From NCBI GenBank assembly GCA_035999365.1, contig DASYGT010000025.1, positions 1 through 53,331 of the forward strand: a stretch of DNA of 53,331 bases, in the 5' to 3' direction. Position 1 is the first letter of the stretch, and each line of letters opens with the position of its first letter. A program made the position numbers and the translations under genes. Source of the DNA: DASYGT01 sp035999365 (lineage in GTDB: Bacteria; Actinomycetota; Actinomycetes; Mycobacteriales; Jatrophihabitantaceae). Under the pieces are notes generated by a model. It had not been told where the DNA came from and did no database searches. It saw only the letters and a list, made by a program, of their open reading frames with translations. Below, in pieces: positions 1-8,024 of the stretch.

Positions 1-1
1 A

Positions 2-301
2 GAGGGTGAGCTGGGCATTCTGCCAGGGCACATCCCGCTGCTGGGTGCGCTCGAGCCCGGCTGGATCGTGCGGATCGACCGAGAGGGCGAGGACTCGTTG
101 AAGGTGGCCGTGCACGGCGGCTTCCTGTCGGTGCGGGAGGACGGCGTGTCCGTCCTTGCCGAGATGGCCGAACTGGCCGAGGACATCGACGTCTCCCGCG
201 CGCGGGCGGCCCTCGATCAGGCCAAGGACGACTCGCCCGAGGGCGAGGCCGCGCGAAGCCGCGCACTGGCGCGACTACGCGCGGCGGGCGAATCGGTCTG
301 A
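2..301 (+). CDS. atpC: F0F1 ATP synthase epsilon subunit, 5' truncated by window edge
   Basis: Frame 2 is open from the first bases and ends with TGA at 299-301. The visible N-terminal part reads EGELGILPGHIPLLGALEPG, the typical beta-sandwich core of AtpC. The C-terminal half (EDIDVSRARAALDQAK...) is the short helical hairpin of the family. Epsilon sits on the central stalk of the membrane ATP synthase, couples rotation and inhibits ATP hydrolysis. About 20 N-terminal residues lie outside the window. It should be the last gene of the atp operon, followed by the DUF2550 gene as in mycobacteria. Confidence 0.95.
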   Translation, partial: EGELGILPGHIPLLGALEPGWIVRIDREGEDSLKVAVHGGFLSVREDGVSVLAEMAELAEDIDVSRARAALDQAKDDSPEGEAARSRALARLRAAGESV

Positions 302-326
302 ACCTGCCAGAGCCGACTGACGAGCC

Positions 327-734
327 GTGCACACGATCGACGTCCTAGTGCTGGGTACGGCCGTGGTGTTCATCGTCCTGATGGCGGCTGTTCTGGGGCG
401 CCAGCGATACATGCTGCGCGTCGGGGGCGCAGTGCCATTGGCAATTCGGCTCCACGGCGCTCGGTGGGGCTACGGCATCGCGCGCTTCCTCGGTGACGAG
501 CTGCGCTGGTACCGGGCCTTGGGTGTCGGGACGCGACCGTCGCGGGTGATGCGCCGGGCCGACCTGGTGATCCTCAGCCGTCGCGATCCCGTGCCGGAGG
601 AGTTGTCCGCGCTTCCCGCCACCGCTGTCGTCGTGCAGTGCCGGCACCGCGACCAGACCTGCACAATGGCATTCAGCGAGGACGCGTTCACGGGATTCAC
701 CTCGTGGCTGGAGGCGAGCGCGCCGAAGTTCTGA
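327..734 (+). CDS. DUF2550 family membrane-anchored protein
   Basis: A 135-residue protein with a GTG start 25 nt after atpC. Residues about 4-22 (IDVLVLGTAVVFIVLMAAV) form one N-terminal membrane helix. The rest is a basic, cytosolic-looking domain with conserved Arg and Trp residues (RWGYGIARFLGDELRWYRA). Family and position match the DUF2550 protein found after atpC in Mycobacteriales (Rv1312 position in M. tuberculosis). The function is unknown. The close spacing suggests co-transcription with the atp operon. Confidence 0.88.
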   Translation: MHTIDVLVLGTAVVFIVLMAAVLGRQRYMLRVGGAVPLAIRLHGARWGYGIARFLGDELRWYRALGVGTRPSRVMRRADLVILSRRDPVPEELSALPATAVVVQCRHRDQTCTMAFSEDAFTGFTSWLEASAPKF

Positions 735-743
735 GGCGCCGTT

Positions 744-1310
744 CTAGCCGCCGGGCCGCCAGAGGATGTCGCCGCCGGGGTTGGCCGACCGGGACAGGAT
801 GAACAGCAGGTCCGACAGCCGGTTCAGGTAGAGCAGCACCTCGCGGTTGGTTCGGTCCGGTTCGGCCGCCTGCAGTGCCCAGGCGCTGCGCTCGGCCCGG
901 CGGGCGATAGTGCGGGCCTGGTGCAGCAGTGCGGCGGCGGGCGTGCCACCAGGAAGGATGAAGCTGTCCAGCTTGGGCAGCGTCGCGTTGAACTCGTCGC
1001 ACCAGCCCTCGAGCCGGGCGGTATAGGCGGGCGTGATTCGCAGCGGCGGGTGCTGAGGTTCGGCAACCACGGGCGTGCACAGGTCGGCCCCGACATCGAA
1101 CAGGTCGTTCTGCAGTTGGCGCAGCACCGTGGCTACATCGTCCGGCACGGCGCCCAGGGCCAGCGCAACACCCAGGGCCGCGTTCGTCTCGTCGCAGTCG
1201 GCGTAGGCGACGACTCGGGGGTCGGTCTTGGCCACGCGTGACATGTCGCCGAGCGCCGTGCTGCCGTCGTCACCGGTCTTGGTGTAGATGCGGGTGAGAT
1301 GAACGGCCAT
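744..1310 (-). CDS. PduO-type ATP:cob(I)alamin adenosyltransferase
   Basis: 188 residues, the normal PduO length. The N-terminal motif TRIYTKTGDDGST (residues 6-18) binds ATP. The RRAERSAW and YLNRLSDLLFILSR segments form the conserved helical core. The enzyme transfers the 5'-deoxyadenosyl group of ATP to cob(I)alamin and makes the cofactor of the two acyl-CoA mutases at 3.5 and 25 kb. It is divergent from murA with 51 bp between starts. The ATG start is supported by a -10 like box exactly 6 nt upstream. It corresponds by position to Rv1314c. Confidence 0.93.
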   Translation of the reverse strand: MAVHLTRIYTKTGDDGSTALGDMSRVAKTDPRVVAYADCDETNAALGVALALGAVPDDVATVLRQLQNDLFDVGADLCTPVVAEPQHPPLRITPAYTARLEGWCDEFNATLPKLDSFILPGGTPAAALLHQARTIARRAERSAWALQAAEPDRTNREVLLYLNRLSDLLFILSRSANPGGDILWRPGG

Positions 1311-1322
1311 CCCGTGAGATTA
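1308..1322 (-). promoter_or_regulatory. Leaderless promoter -10 box of the adenosyltransferase gene
   Basis: On the minus strand TAATCT (1317-1322) is followed by 6 nt and then the ATG at 1310. TAnnnT is the core -10 pattern of the housekeeping sigma factor in Mycobacteriales, and this spacing puts the transcript start at the start codon. No -35 or Shine-Dalgarno is evident. Confidence 0.55.
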
Positions 1323-1349
1323 GCGGCCAGCAGGCCGTCGCACGGACGA

Positions 1350-1364
1350 TAGCCTGGGTCGATG
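1350..1364 (+). promoter_or_regulatory. Leaderless promoter -10 box of murA
   Basis: TAGCCT (1350-1355) lies 6 nt before the murA ATG at 1362. No Shine-Dalgarno precedes the ATG. This fits a leaderless transcript starting at or next to the initiation codon. Confidence 0.55.
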
Positions 1365-2642
1365 CAGGTGCTCAGAGTCACCGGGGGAGCGCGCCTGGCC
1401 GGTGCGGTCGATGTCGTCGGCGCCAAGAACAGCGTGCTCAAATTGATGGCTGCCGCTTTGCTGGCTCCGGGTGAGACAACTCTGACGAATCTCCCGGCCA
1501 TCTCCGATGTGTTGATCATGCACGAATTGCTGCAGCGTCTGGGCTGTCAGGTCGATGTCGCGGGCGACGGTGCCACCGACCGTGTGTCTATCGAGGTTCC
1601 CGATCGTCCTGATTCTGAGGCGCCGTACGAGCTGGTCCGCAAGATCCGCGGCTCGATCTGCGTCTTGGGTCCGCTGTTGGCGCGCACTGGCCGGGCGAAA
1701 GTCGCCCTGCCAGGCGGCGACGCGATCGGTTCGCGTCCGCTCGACATGCACTTCGCGGGGCTGGAGCGGATGGGCGCAGAGGTGCGCGTCGAACATGGGT
1801 TCGTCGTCGCCGAGGCGAACGATCTTCGCGGCGCGACGATCTGGCTCGACTTCCCGAGCGTCGGCGCGACGGAGAACATCCTCACCGCAGCGACGCTGGC
1901 GAAGGGCACGACGGTCATCGACAACGCGGCGCGCGAGCCCGAGATCGTCGATCTGTGTCAGATGCTCGTCTCCATGGGTGCCGAGATCGACGGCATCGGC
2001 TCATCGACCCTCGAGATCACCGGTGTCGACGTCCTGCATCCGACACGGCACCATGCGGTGGCTGATCGGATCGTCGCCGGCACCTGGGCGATGGCGGCGG
2101 TCGCCACGCGTGGCGACGTCACGGTGCGGGGTGCTCGCGCGGAACACCTCGAGATCGCGCTCGACAAGCTGGTACGCGCGGGCGCCGAGGTGGAAGTGAC
2201 GGGCGATGGATTCCGGGTAGCGATCGCCGACCGTCCGCGCAGTTTCGACGTCGTGACGTTGCCCTACCCCGGGTTGGCGACAGATCTGCAACCGCAAGCC
2301 ATCGCCCTGCTGTCGGTGGCCGATGGCACCGCCATGATCACCGAGAACCTGTTCGAGGCGCGGTTCATGTTCTGCGACGAGATTGCCCGGATGGGCGCCG
2401 ACGTGCGCACCGACGGACACCACGCGGTGGTGCGCGGCAAACAGCGCTTGTCCGGGGCGCCGGTGCGAGCCACCGACATTCGGGCAGGCGCAGCCCTCGT
2501 GATCGCGGGTCTGGTCGCCGAAGGCGTCACGGAGGTTGCTGAGATCCACCACATCGATCGCGGGTACGTGCGGTTCGAGGAGCAACTGCGCGACCTAGGG
2601 GCCGACGTCGTCCGGACCGATTCCGCCGCGTTCGGCGGCTGA
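1362..2642 (+). CDS. murA: UDP-N-acetylglucosamine 1-carboxyvinyltransferase
   Basis: 426 residues, full length. It catalyses the first committed step of peptidoglycan synthesis, adding enolpyruvate from PEP to UDP-GlcNAc in the cytosol. The N-terminal AKNSVLKLMAA segment and the catalytic loop LPGGDAIGSRPLDMH are clear. Residue 120 in that loop is Asp where most bacteria have the Cys alkylated by fosfomycin. The same Cys-to-Asp change is known in mycobacterial MurA and gives intrinsic fosfomycin resistance. The ATG start follows a leaderless promoter box. Confidence 0.97.
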   Translation: MQVLRVTGGARLAGAVDVVGAKNSVLKLMAAALLAPGETTLTNLPAISDVLIMHELLQRLGCQVDVAGDGATDRVSIEVPDRPDSEAPYELVRKIRGSICVLGPLLARTGRAKVALPGGDAIGSRPLDMHFAGLERMGAEVRVEHGFVVAEANDLRGATIWLDFPSVGATENILTAATLAKGTTVIDNAAREPEIVDLCQMLVSMGAEIDGIGSSTLEITGVDVLHPTRHHAVADRIVAGTWAMAAVATRGDVTVRGARAEHLEIALDKLVRAGAEVEVTGDGFRVAIADRPRSFDVVTLPYPGLATDLQPQAIALLSVADGTAMITENLFEARFMFCDEIARMGADVRTDGHHAVVRGKQRLSGAPVRATDIRAGAALVIAGLVAEGVTEVAEIHHIDRGYVRFEEQLRDLGADVVRTDSAAFGG

Positions 2643-2647
2643 GCGGT

Positions 2648-2959
2648 TCACGGGTCGAGCAGCGCGCGTGCCCGTCCGATGTCTCCGGTGAACACGAGCA
2701 CGTCGAAGGTGCCGTCGCGGCGGCGTGACATCGAAGAGCGGATGCCCGCATCGCCCAACACGGCACGCCGTTGCATCGCCTCCTGACGGGAAAGGCCGGA
2801 TGCGAGGACGCCCAGCAGCCCGAGCTCGGTGGATTCGGCGGCGTCGAGGGGCCGGGTGGTGATGCGCCGTGGGCGATGAAACACCCACCGCATGATGAGG
2901 GCGAGCACCCCGAGGGCGACGACAGCGGTCAGTTCGGCCGATACGCCGTACGGGCCCAT
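2648..2959 (-). CDS. Small membrane-anchored protein with DUF2007-like domain
   Basis: 103 residues from the ATG at 2959. That start is preferred because CATGAT lies exactly 6 nt upstream; a longer frame to 3010 begins with non-conserved residues. Residues about 8-26 (AELTAVVALGVLALIMRWVF) form one membrane helix. The C-terminal part (LSRQEAMQRRAVLGDAGI...GTFDVLVFTGDIGRARALL) resembles the small DUF2007 'putative signal transducing' fold. That assignment is by eye only. It is convergent with murA with a 5-nt gap. The function is unknown. Confidence 0.7.
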   Translation of the reverse strand: MGPYGVSAELTAVVALGVLALIMRWVFHRPRRITTRPLDAAESTELGLLGVLASGLSRQEAMQRRAVLGDAGIRSSMSRRRDGTFDVLVFTGDIGRARALLDP

Positions 2960-2966
2960 GTGTCCA

Positions 2967-3425
2967 TCATGCGCCGACCCTGGCGAGGTGGGACCGCAAC
3001 CCCTTCTCACCGGATCGCATCATCAATCCGTGGTTGAACGTCAGCGCGGGCCGAGCCACCCGGCCCGCCGTCCTGATCATTGCGCGGCGGACGAACACGT
3101 CTTCGTCGAAGATCGCCGCAGTGCCCGTGCCGTCGGGCTGCACCGTCCACTGGCTGGTGCCGGCCAGGTCGCCCGTCATCGTCGCCCGCAGGATTCGGCC
3201 GGCCGAGTCCTCGATCTCGCGGTGTACGACGAATGTGAGGTCGTAGGGAAGCAGGCTGCGGCAGGTCAGTTCCCCCGAGGACTCGTCGAGCTGCCGAACC
3301 TTGCGCACCTGTGGCCACCACGTCGGATATGACTCGACGTCCAGAAGCGCTGCGTACACCCGGTCTGGCTCGGCGTCGATGTGCCAGGTCGACCGGAACC
3401 TATAGCGGTGCGGGTCGCGGGACAT
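2967..3425 (-). CDS. SRPBCC (polyketide cyclase/START-like) family protein
   Basis: 152 residues from ATG at 3425. The pattern RSTWHIDAEPDRVYAALLDVESYPTWWPQ is the classic N-terminus of SRPBCC proteins, with alternating beta-strands and a C-terminal amphipathic helix (FNHGLMMRSGEKGL). These proteins have a deep hydrophobic pocket for lipids or polyketides. No catalytic residue can be assigned and the ligand is unknown. The gene lies 7 nt upstream of the small membrane protein on the same strand, so the two may be co-transcribed. Confidence 0.8.
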   Translation of the reverse strand: MSRDPHRYRFRSTWHIDAEPDRVYAALLDVESYPTWWPQVRKVRQLDESSGELTCRSLLPYDLTFVVHREIEDSAGRILRATMTGDLAGTSQWTVQPDGTGTAAIFDEDVFVRRAMIRTAGRVARPALTFNHGLMMRSGEKGLRSHLARVGA

Positions 3426-3536
3426 GATCCAACAATCGCACGGACCTCGTGCGGAATGGGCCACAGTTCGCGGCTTTCGTAGGGCGCCCGGCCGCCGATG
3501 TCCCATAAACTTGGTCGAATTGCCCGGAGGTGCTCG

Positions 3537-5549
3537 ATGCCGTTCCCGTCCGACTCGAATCGCGACAAGCCCTGGCTGATGCGGACCTATGCGGGCCACT
3601 CGTCGGCGGTCGAGTCCAACGCGCTGTACCGCCGCAACCTGACGAAGGGGCAGACCGGCCTTTCGGTCGCCTTCGACCTGCCGACGCAAACCGGATACGA
3701 CCCGGACGCCGAGTTGGCTCGCGGCGAGGTGGGCAAGGTCGGCGTGCCCATCTCGCACATCGGCGATCTGCGGACGCTGTTCGACAGCATCCCGCTCGAC
3801 AAGATGAACACGTCGATGACGATCAACGCGCCGGCGATGTACATGCTGGCGCTGTACCTCACAGTCGCCGACGAACATGCCGACGCGGCCGGAATCGACC
3901 ATGCCGCGATGCGGGCGCAGCTGTCCGGAACCACGCAGAACGACATCATCAAGGAATATCTGTCGCGGGGGACCTACGTGTTCCCGCCGGCTCCGTCGCT
4001 GCGCCTGATCACCGACATGATCGCCTACACGGTCGCGAACGTCCCGAAGTGGAACCCGATCAACGTCTGCAGCTATCACCTGCAGGAGGCCGGCGCGACA
4101 CCTGTGCAGGAAGTCGCGTTCGCGCTCTGTACGGCGATCGCGGTTCTCGACGCCGTCCGCGACTCGGGTCAGGTCGAGCCGGAGAAGTTCGGCGAGGTTG
4201 TCGCTCGGATCTCGTTCTTCGTCAATGCCGGCGTGCGATTCGTCGAGGAGATGTGCAAGCTACGCGCGTTCGGCGAGCTGTGGGACGAGATCACCCGAGA
4301 GCGCTACGGGGTTCAGGACACCAAGCAGCGGCGGTTCCGTTACGGCGTGCAGGTGAACTCGCTCGGTCTGACGGAGGCTCAGCCGGAGAACAATGTCTAT
4401 CGCATCCTCCTGGAGATGCTCGCCGTCACGATGTCCCGCAGTGCCCGGGCGCGTGCGGTGCAGCTGCCGGCCTGGAACGAGGCGCTGGGCCTGCCGCGCG
4501 CGTGGGATCAGCAGTGGTCGCTGCGCATGCAGCAGGTGCTCGCGTTCGAATCTGATCTGCTGGAGTACGACGATCTGTTCGAAGGTTCGGCGGTCGTCGA
4601 CGCGAAGGTCGCCGAGATCATGGCCGGCGCGCGTGACGAGATCGACAGGGTGCTCGACATGGGCGGCGCTGTCGCAGCAGTCGAAAGTGGCTACCTCAAG
4701 TCCGCGCTCGTCTCCTCGCTCGCGTTGCGCAGGCGCCGGATGGAATCGGGCGAAGACGTCGTCGTCGGCGTGAACGCCTACACCGAGTCCGAGCCGAACC
4801 CGCTTGTCGGAGGCACCGATGGCGGCATTCTCACGGTCGATCCCGCCGTGGAGCAGGCGGCGAAGGAGGCACTGGCGACGTGGCGCGCGGGCCGTGATGC
4901 TGTGGCGGTCGACGACGCGTTGACGGCTTTGCGTGACGCGGCCAAGACCGACACCAACCTGATGGAGCCCTCCCTCGCGTGCGCGCGCGTCGGCGTCACG
5001 GTGGGCGAGTGGTCCGGTGTGCTGCGCGAAGTGTTCGGTGAATACCGGCCGCCGACGGGCGTTGCGGGTGCGAGCGGCGGCGGCCACGAATCCGGCCTGG
5101 CGGCGGTGGCCGAGCGGGTTCGTGCGCTGGGCGAGCAGCTCGGTCGGCCGCTGAAGTTCCTCGTCGGCAAGCCAGGGCTCGACGGCCACTCGAACGGTGC
5201 CGAGCAGATCGCGGTGCGCGCTCGCGACGCCGGGTTCGAGGTCGTCTACTCGGGCATCCGACTCACGCCGGCGCAGATCGTCGCCGCCGCCGTCGAGGAG
5301 GATGTCGACGTCGTGGGGTTGTCGGTGCTGTCCGGATCGCATCTGTCCGTGGTCCCGGACGTGGTCGAGGGTTTGCGCGCGGCCGGTCTCGACGACGTGC
5401 CCGTCGTTGTCGGCGGCATCATTCCCGACCGTGACGCCGAGACGCTACGGGCATCGGGTGTTGCTCGCGTATTCACCCCGAAGGATTTCGCGATCACTGA
5501 CGTGTTGGGCCAGATCGTCGACGCGATCGAGCAGGCCCGTTCTGAGTAA
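3537..5549 (+). CDS. ecm: Ethylmalonyl-CoA mutase (MeaA type), adenosylcobalamin-dependent
   Basis: 670 residues. GGAGG at 3526-3530 fixes the ATG at 3537. Residues 1 to about 520 are the TIM-barrel mutase domain, with PWLMRTYAGHS and FDLPTQTGYDPD, the wording of the Ecm/MeaA branch rather than methylmalonyl-CoA mutase (TIRQYAG...THRGYDSD). The C-terminal B12 domain (about 535-670) has the base-off DGHSNG motif at 549-554, a SVLSGS loop and GGIIP. The enzyme rearranges (2R)-ethylmalonyl-CoA to methylsuccinyl-CoA in the ethylmalonyl-CoA pathway. Ccr, the epimerase, MeaB and the adenosyltransferase in this window fit that role. Confidence 0.9.
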   Translation: MPFPSDSNRDKPWLMRTYAGHSSAVESNALYRRNLTKGQTGLSVAFDLPTQTGYDPDAELARGEVGKVGVPISHIGDLRTLFDSIPLDKMNTSMTINAPAMYMLALYLTVADEHADAAGIDHAAMRAQLSGTTQNDIIKEYLSRGTYVFPPAPSLRLITDMIAYTVANVPKWNPINVCSYHLQEAGATPVQEVAFALCTAIAVLDAVRDSGQVEPEKFGEVVARISFFVNAGVRFVEEMCKLRAFGELWDEITRERYGVQDTKQRRFRYGVQVNSLGLTEAQPENNVYRILLEMLAVTMSRSARARAVQLPAWNEALGLPRAWDQQWSLRMQQVLAFESDLLEYDDLFEGSAVVDAKVAEIMAGARDEIDRVLDMGGAVAAVESGYLKSALVSSLALRRRRMESGEDVVVGVNAYTESEPNPLVGGTDGGILTVDPAVEQAAKEALATWRAGRDAVAVDDALTALRDAAKTDTNLMEPSLACARVGVTVGEWSGVLREVFGEYRPPTGVAGASGGGHESGLAAVAERVRALGEQLGRPLKFLVGKPGLDGHSNGAEQIAVRARDAGFEVVYSGIRLTPAQIVAAAVEEDVDVVGLSVLSGSHLSVVPDVVEGLRAAGLDDVPVVVGGIIPDRDAETLRASGVARVFTPKDFAITDVLGQIVDAIEQARSE

Positions 5550-5626
5550 CGAGCCCGGCGCGATCAAGGGTTGAATTCGTCGGGCTCGGGGCCCGGTGCG
5601 CTTTACCTCGCTGGCGCGCCGACCGG

Positions 5627-5642
5627 TAGCCTGCCGAGCGTG
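5627..5642 (+). promoter_or_regulatory. Leaderless promoter -10 box of nucS
   Basis: TAGCCT (5627-5632) lies 7 nt before the GTG at 5640. This supports the downstream GTG over an upstream in-frame start at 5571. Confidence 0.55.
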
Positions 5643-6299
5643 CGTCTGGTGATCGCCCGCTGCAGCGTCGACTACGTCGGACGGCTCACCGCCCACCTGC
5701 CGATGGCCACCCGCCTTCTGGTCGTGAAGGCCGACGGCTCGGTGCTGGTGCACTCCGACGGCGGGTCCTACAAGCCGCTGAACTGGATGAGCCCGCCCTG
5801 CACGCTCGCCGAGACCGAGTCCAGCTGGACGGTCACCAACAAGGCGGGCGAACAGCTGGTCGTGACGATCGAGGCGATCGAGCACGACTCCAGGCACGAG
5901 CTGGGGATCGATCCGGGACTGGTCAAGGACGGCGTCGAGGCGCACCTGCAGAAGCTGCTTGCCGAGCAGGTAGAGACGCTGGGCGCGGGGTACCGCTTGG
6001 TCCGCCGTGAATTCCCCACGCCGATCGGTCCGGTCGACATCCTCGCCAGGGACCCGAACGGCGTCGCGGTGGCCGTCGAGATCAAGCGGCGCGGAGAGAT
6101 CGACGGCGTCGAGCAACTGACCCGCTATCTCGAACTGCTCAATCGCGATCCCCTGCTCGCGCCGGTGCGTGGAGTGTTCGCGGCGCAGGAGATCAAGCCG
6201 CAGGCTCGCACGCTGGCCGAGGACCGCGGCATCACCTGCCTGGTGCTGGACTATGCCGCGATGCGTGGCGTGGACAACGTGGAGGAGCGTCTTTTCTGA
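5640..6299 (+). CDS. nucS: Mismatch-specific endonuclease NucS (EndoMS)
   Basis: 219 residues from GTG 5640, close to the usual 220-225. The N-terminal part (RLVIARCSVDYVGRLTAHLP, YKPLNWMSPP) is the dimerisation and DNA-binding domain. The C-terminal RecB-like nuclease has Asp133, Glu147 and Lys149 (VDILARD...VEIKRRG), with the spacing of the archaeal catalytic triad. NucS cuts both strands at mismatches and replaces MutS/MutL repair in Actinobacteria. The protein ends in EERLF, consistent with a C-terminal sliding-clamp peptide. The start is chosen by homology to mycobacterial NucS and by the leaderless box. Confidence 0.95.
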   Translation: MRLVIARCSVDYVGRLTAHLPMATRLLVVKADGSVLVHSDGGSYKPLNWMSPPCTLAETESSWTVTNKAGEQLVVTIEAIEHDSRHELGIDPGLVKDGVEAHLQKLLAEQVETLGAGYRLVRREFPTPIGPVDILARDPNGVAVAVEIKRRGEIDGVEQLTRYLELLNRDPLLAPVRGVFAAQEIKPQARTLAEDRGITCLVLDYAAMRGVDNVEERLF

Positions 6300-6308
6300 C
6301 GCGGGCGG

Positions 6309-6323
6309 TAACGTCGCCGGATG
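6309..6323 (+). promoter_or_regulatory. Leaderless promoter -10 box of the PLD-family gene
   Basis: TAACGT (6309-6314) lies 6 nt before the ATG at 6321 and 9 nt after the nucS stop, so this gene probably has its own start site. Confidence 0.5.
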
Positions 6324-7928
6324 CCGCAACTGGTGGACGACCCGGCGCTCGACGCTTGGTTTTTGACAGCGCGTGAACGGGGCAACGCCGCGTCCGATTT
6401 GAGGGCGTGGACGTCAGGCAACGTAGTGAAGCCGCTCGTCGACGGGGCCGCGTATTTCCGGGAGCTCGCGGACGCGCTAAATCAGTGCGAGCGCGGCGAC
6501 ATGATCTATTTCGCGGACTTCCGGGGCGATGTCGAGGAACGCCTGGCTGCCGATGGGCCGACCATCGGTGAGGTGTTGAGCGAACTGGCAGGCCGCGGCG
6601 TCGCGATCTACGGGTTGATCTGGCGTTCGCAACCGGACTGGCTCGACCAGAGCGAGGGCAAGAACGCGGAGATGGCACGACAGATCTCTGATGCGGGTGG
6701 CACGGTGTTGCTCGATGCCCGCACGCGTCGTGGCGGATCGCATCATCAGAAGTTCGTTGTCCTCCGCCATCCCGCACGGCCAGCCCTGGACGTGGCGTTC
6801 GCGGGCGGCATCGATCTGGGTCTGAGCCGACGCGACGACGGCGAGCACGGTGGCGACGCGCAGGTGATGGACTTCCCGGCCGTGTTCGGCACGCGGCCGC
6901 CGTGGCACGACGTCCAGGTGGCAATCCGAGGACCGGCGATCGCCGACGTCGAGCAGACCTTCCGTGAACGTTGGGCGGGCAGCAGTGTTCTCGACATCCC
7001 CAGTCCGCTGCGGATGCTCGCCGATCGGGCCTATCACGCCGGCGCCATGGTCGGCCCGGAACTCCCCGAGCCGCTCCCGGACCCCGCTCCGGTCGGGACG
7101 CAGGCCGTTCAGATCCTGCGGACCTACCCGGCCCGCGTCCGGCGGTACCCGTTCGCCCCCTTGGGGGAGCGCAGCATCGCCCACGCCTACCGGAAATCGC
7201 TGGCGCGTGCCCGCGCCATGATCTACATCGAAGACCAGTACCTCTGGGCCCCGTTCGTCGCAAAGCTGCTCGCTTCGGCGCTCACCGCCAACCCCGACCT
7301 GCACCTGATCGCCGTCGTGCCGCGCTATCCGGACAAGGAGGGCGCCTCCCGGTGGCCGAGCCTGGTGGGGCGTGAACAAGCGATCCGGATCTGTCGCGCC
7401 GCCGGAGGCGACCGCTTCGCCATCTATGACCTGGAGAACCACGACGGAACGGCCGTCTACGTCCACGCCAAGGCCGTGGTCATCGACGACGTGTGGGCGA
7501 TGGTGGGTTCGGACAATCTCAATCGCCGTTCCTGGACCCACGACAGCGAACTGTCCTGCGCGGTGCTCGACACCGTTCAGGATGAGAGGGAGCCGCACGA
7601 TCCGGGCGGCCTGGGCGACGGGGCTCGCGTCTTTGCTCGCGAACTGCGTCTGCACCTATGGCGCGAGCACCTCGACCTCAGCGCCGATGACGACGTCGCA
7701 GACCTCCTCGATCCCGTCGCGGCCTTCGAGCTGATGCAGAACAGCGCGCGAGCCCTGCAGGAATGGCACGACGGTGGGCAATCCGGGCCACGTCCGCCCG
7801 GTCGTCTGCGGCCGCACGTACCCGAACGATTACCGCGACGGCACAAGCCGTGGGCCGTACCGATCTACCGGGTCCTCTACGACCCCGACGGCCGAGCCCT
7901 ACGAGACCGGTTGCGCGGACGGCCCTGA
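6321..7928 (+). CDS. Phospholipase D superfamily protein
   Basis: 535 residues with two HKD regions. The second is canonical: H382-A-K384 followed four residues later by Asp389, then GSDN. The first has H142-Q-K144 but Arg149 where the Asp is expected; an Asp follows at about 156 after an insertion (RHPARPALD), then AFAGGIDL. PLD enzymes use paired HKD motifs to hydrolyse or transfer phosphatidyl groups. No signal peptide or membrane segment is visible, so it is probably cytosolic or peripheral. The substrate is unknown. It follows nucS by 21 nt. Confidence 0.85.
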   Translation: MPQLVDDPALDAWFLTARERGNAASDLRAWTSGNVVKPLVDGAAYFRELADALNQCERGDMIYFADFRGDVEERLAADGPTIGEVLSELAGRGVAIYGLIWRSQPDWLDQSEGKNAEMARQISDAGGTVLLDARTRRGGSHHQKFVVLRHPARPALDVAFAGGIDLGLSRRDDGEHGGDAQVMDFPAVFGTRPPWHDVQVAIRGPAIADVEQTFRERWAGSSVLDIPSPLRMLADRAYHAGAMVGPELPEPLPDPAPVGTQAVQILRTYPARVRRYPFAPLGERSIAHAYRKSLARARAMIYIEDQYLWAPFVAKLLASALTANPDLHLIAVVPRYPDKEGASRWPSLVGREQAIRICRAAGGDRFAIYDLENHDGTAVYVHAKAVVIDDVWAMVGSDNLNRRSWTHDSELSCAVLDTVQDEREPHDPGGLGDGARVFARELRLHLWREHLDLSADDDVADLLDPVAAFELMQNSARALQEWHDGGQSGPRPPGRLRPHVPERLPRRHKPWAVPIYRVLYDPDGRALRDRLRGRP

Positions 7929-8009
7929 CCATTGCACTCATGCGCGGTCATAAGACCCGCCTCAGATGCACGGCCGTTTCTGGGCATGGCCCGGCAGTCT
8001 CCCAGCACG

Positions 8010-8024
8010 TACCGTGGCGCCATG
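8010..8024 (+). promoter_or_regulatory. Leaderless promoter -10 box of the aldehyde dehydrogenase gene
   Basis: TACCGT (8010-8015) lies 6 nt before the ATG at 8022. This favours that start over an in-frame GTG/ATG region beginning at 7932. Confidence 0.5.
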
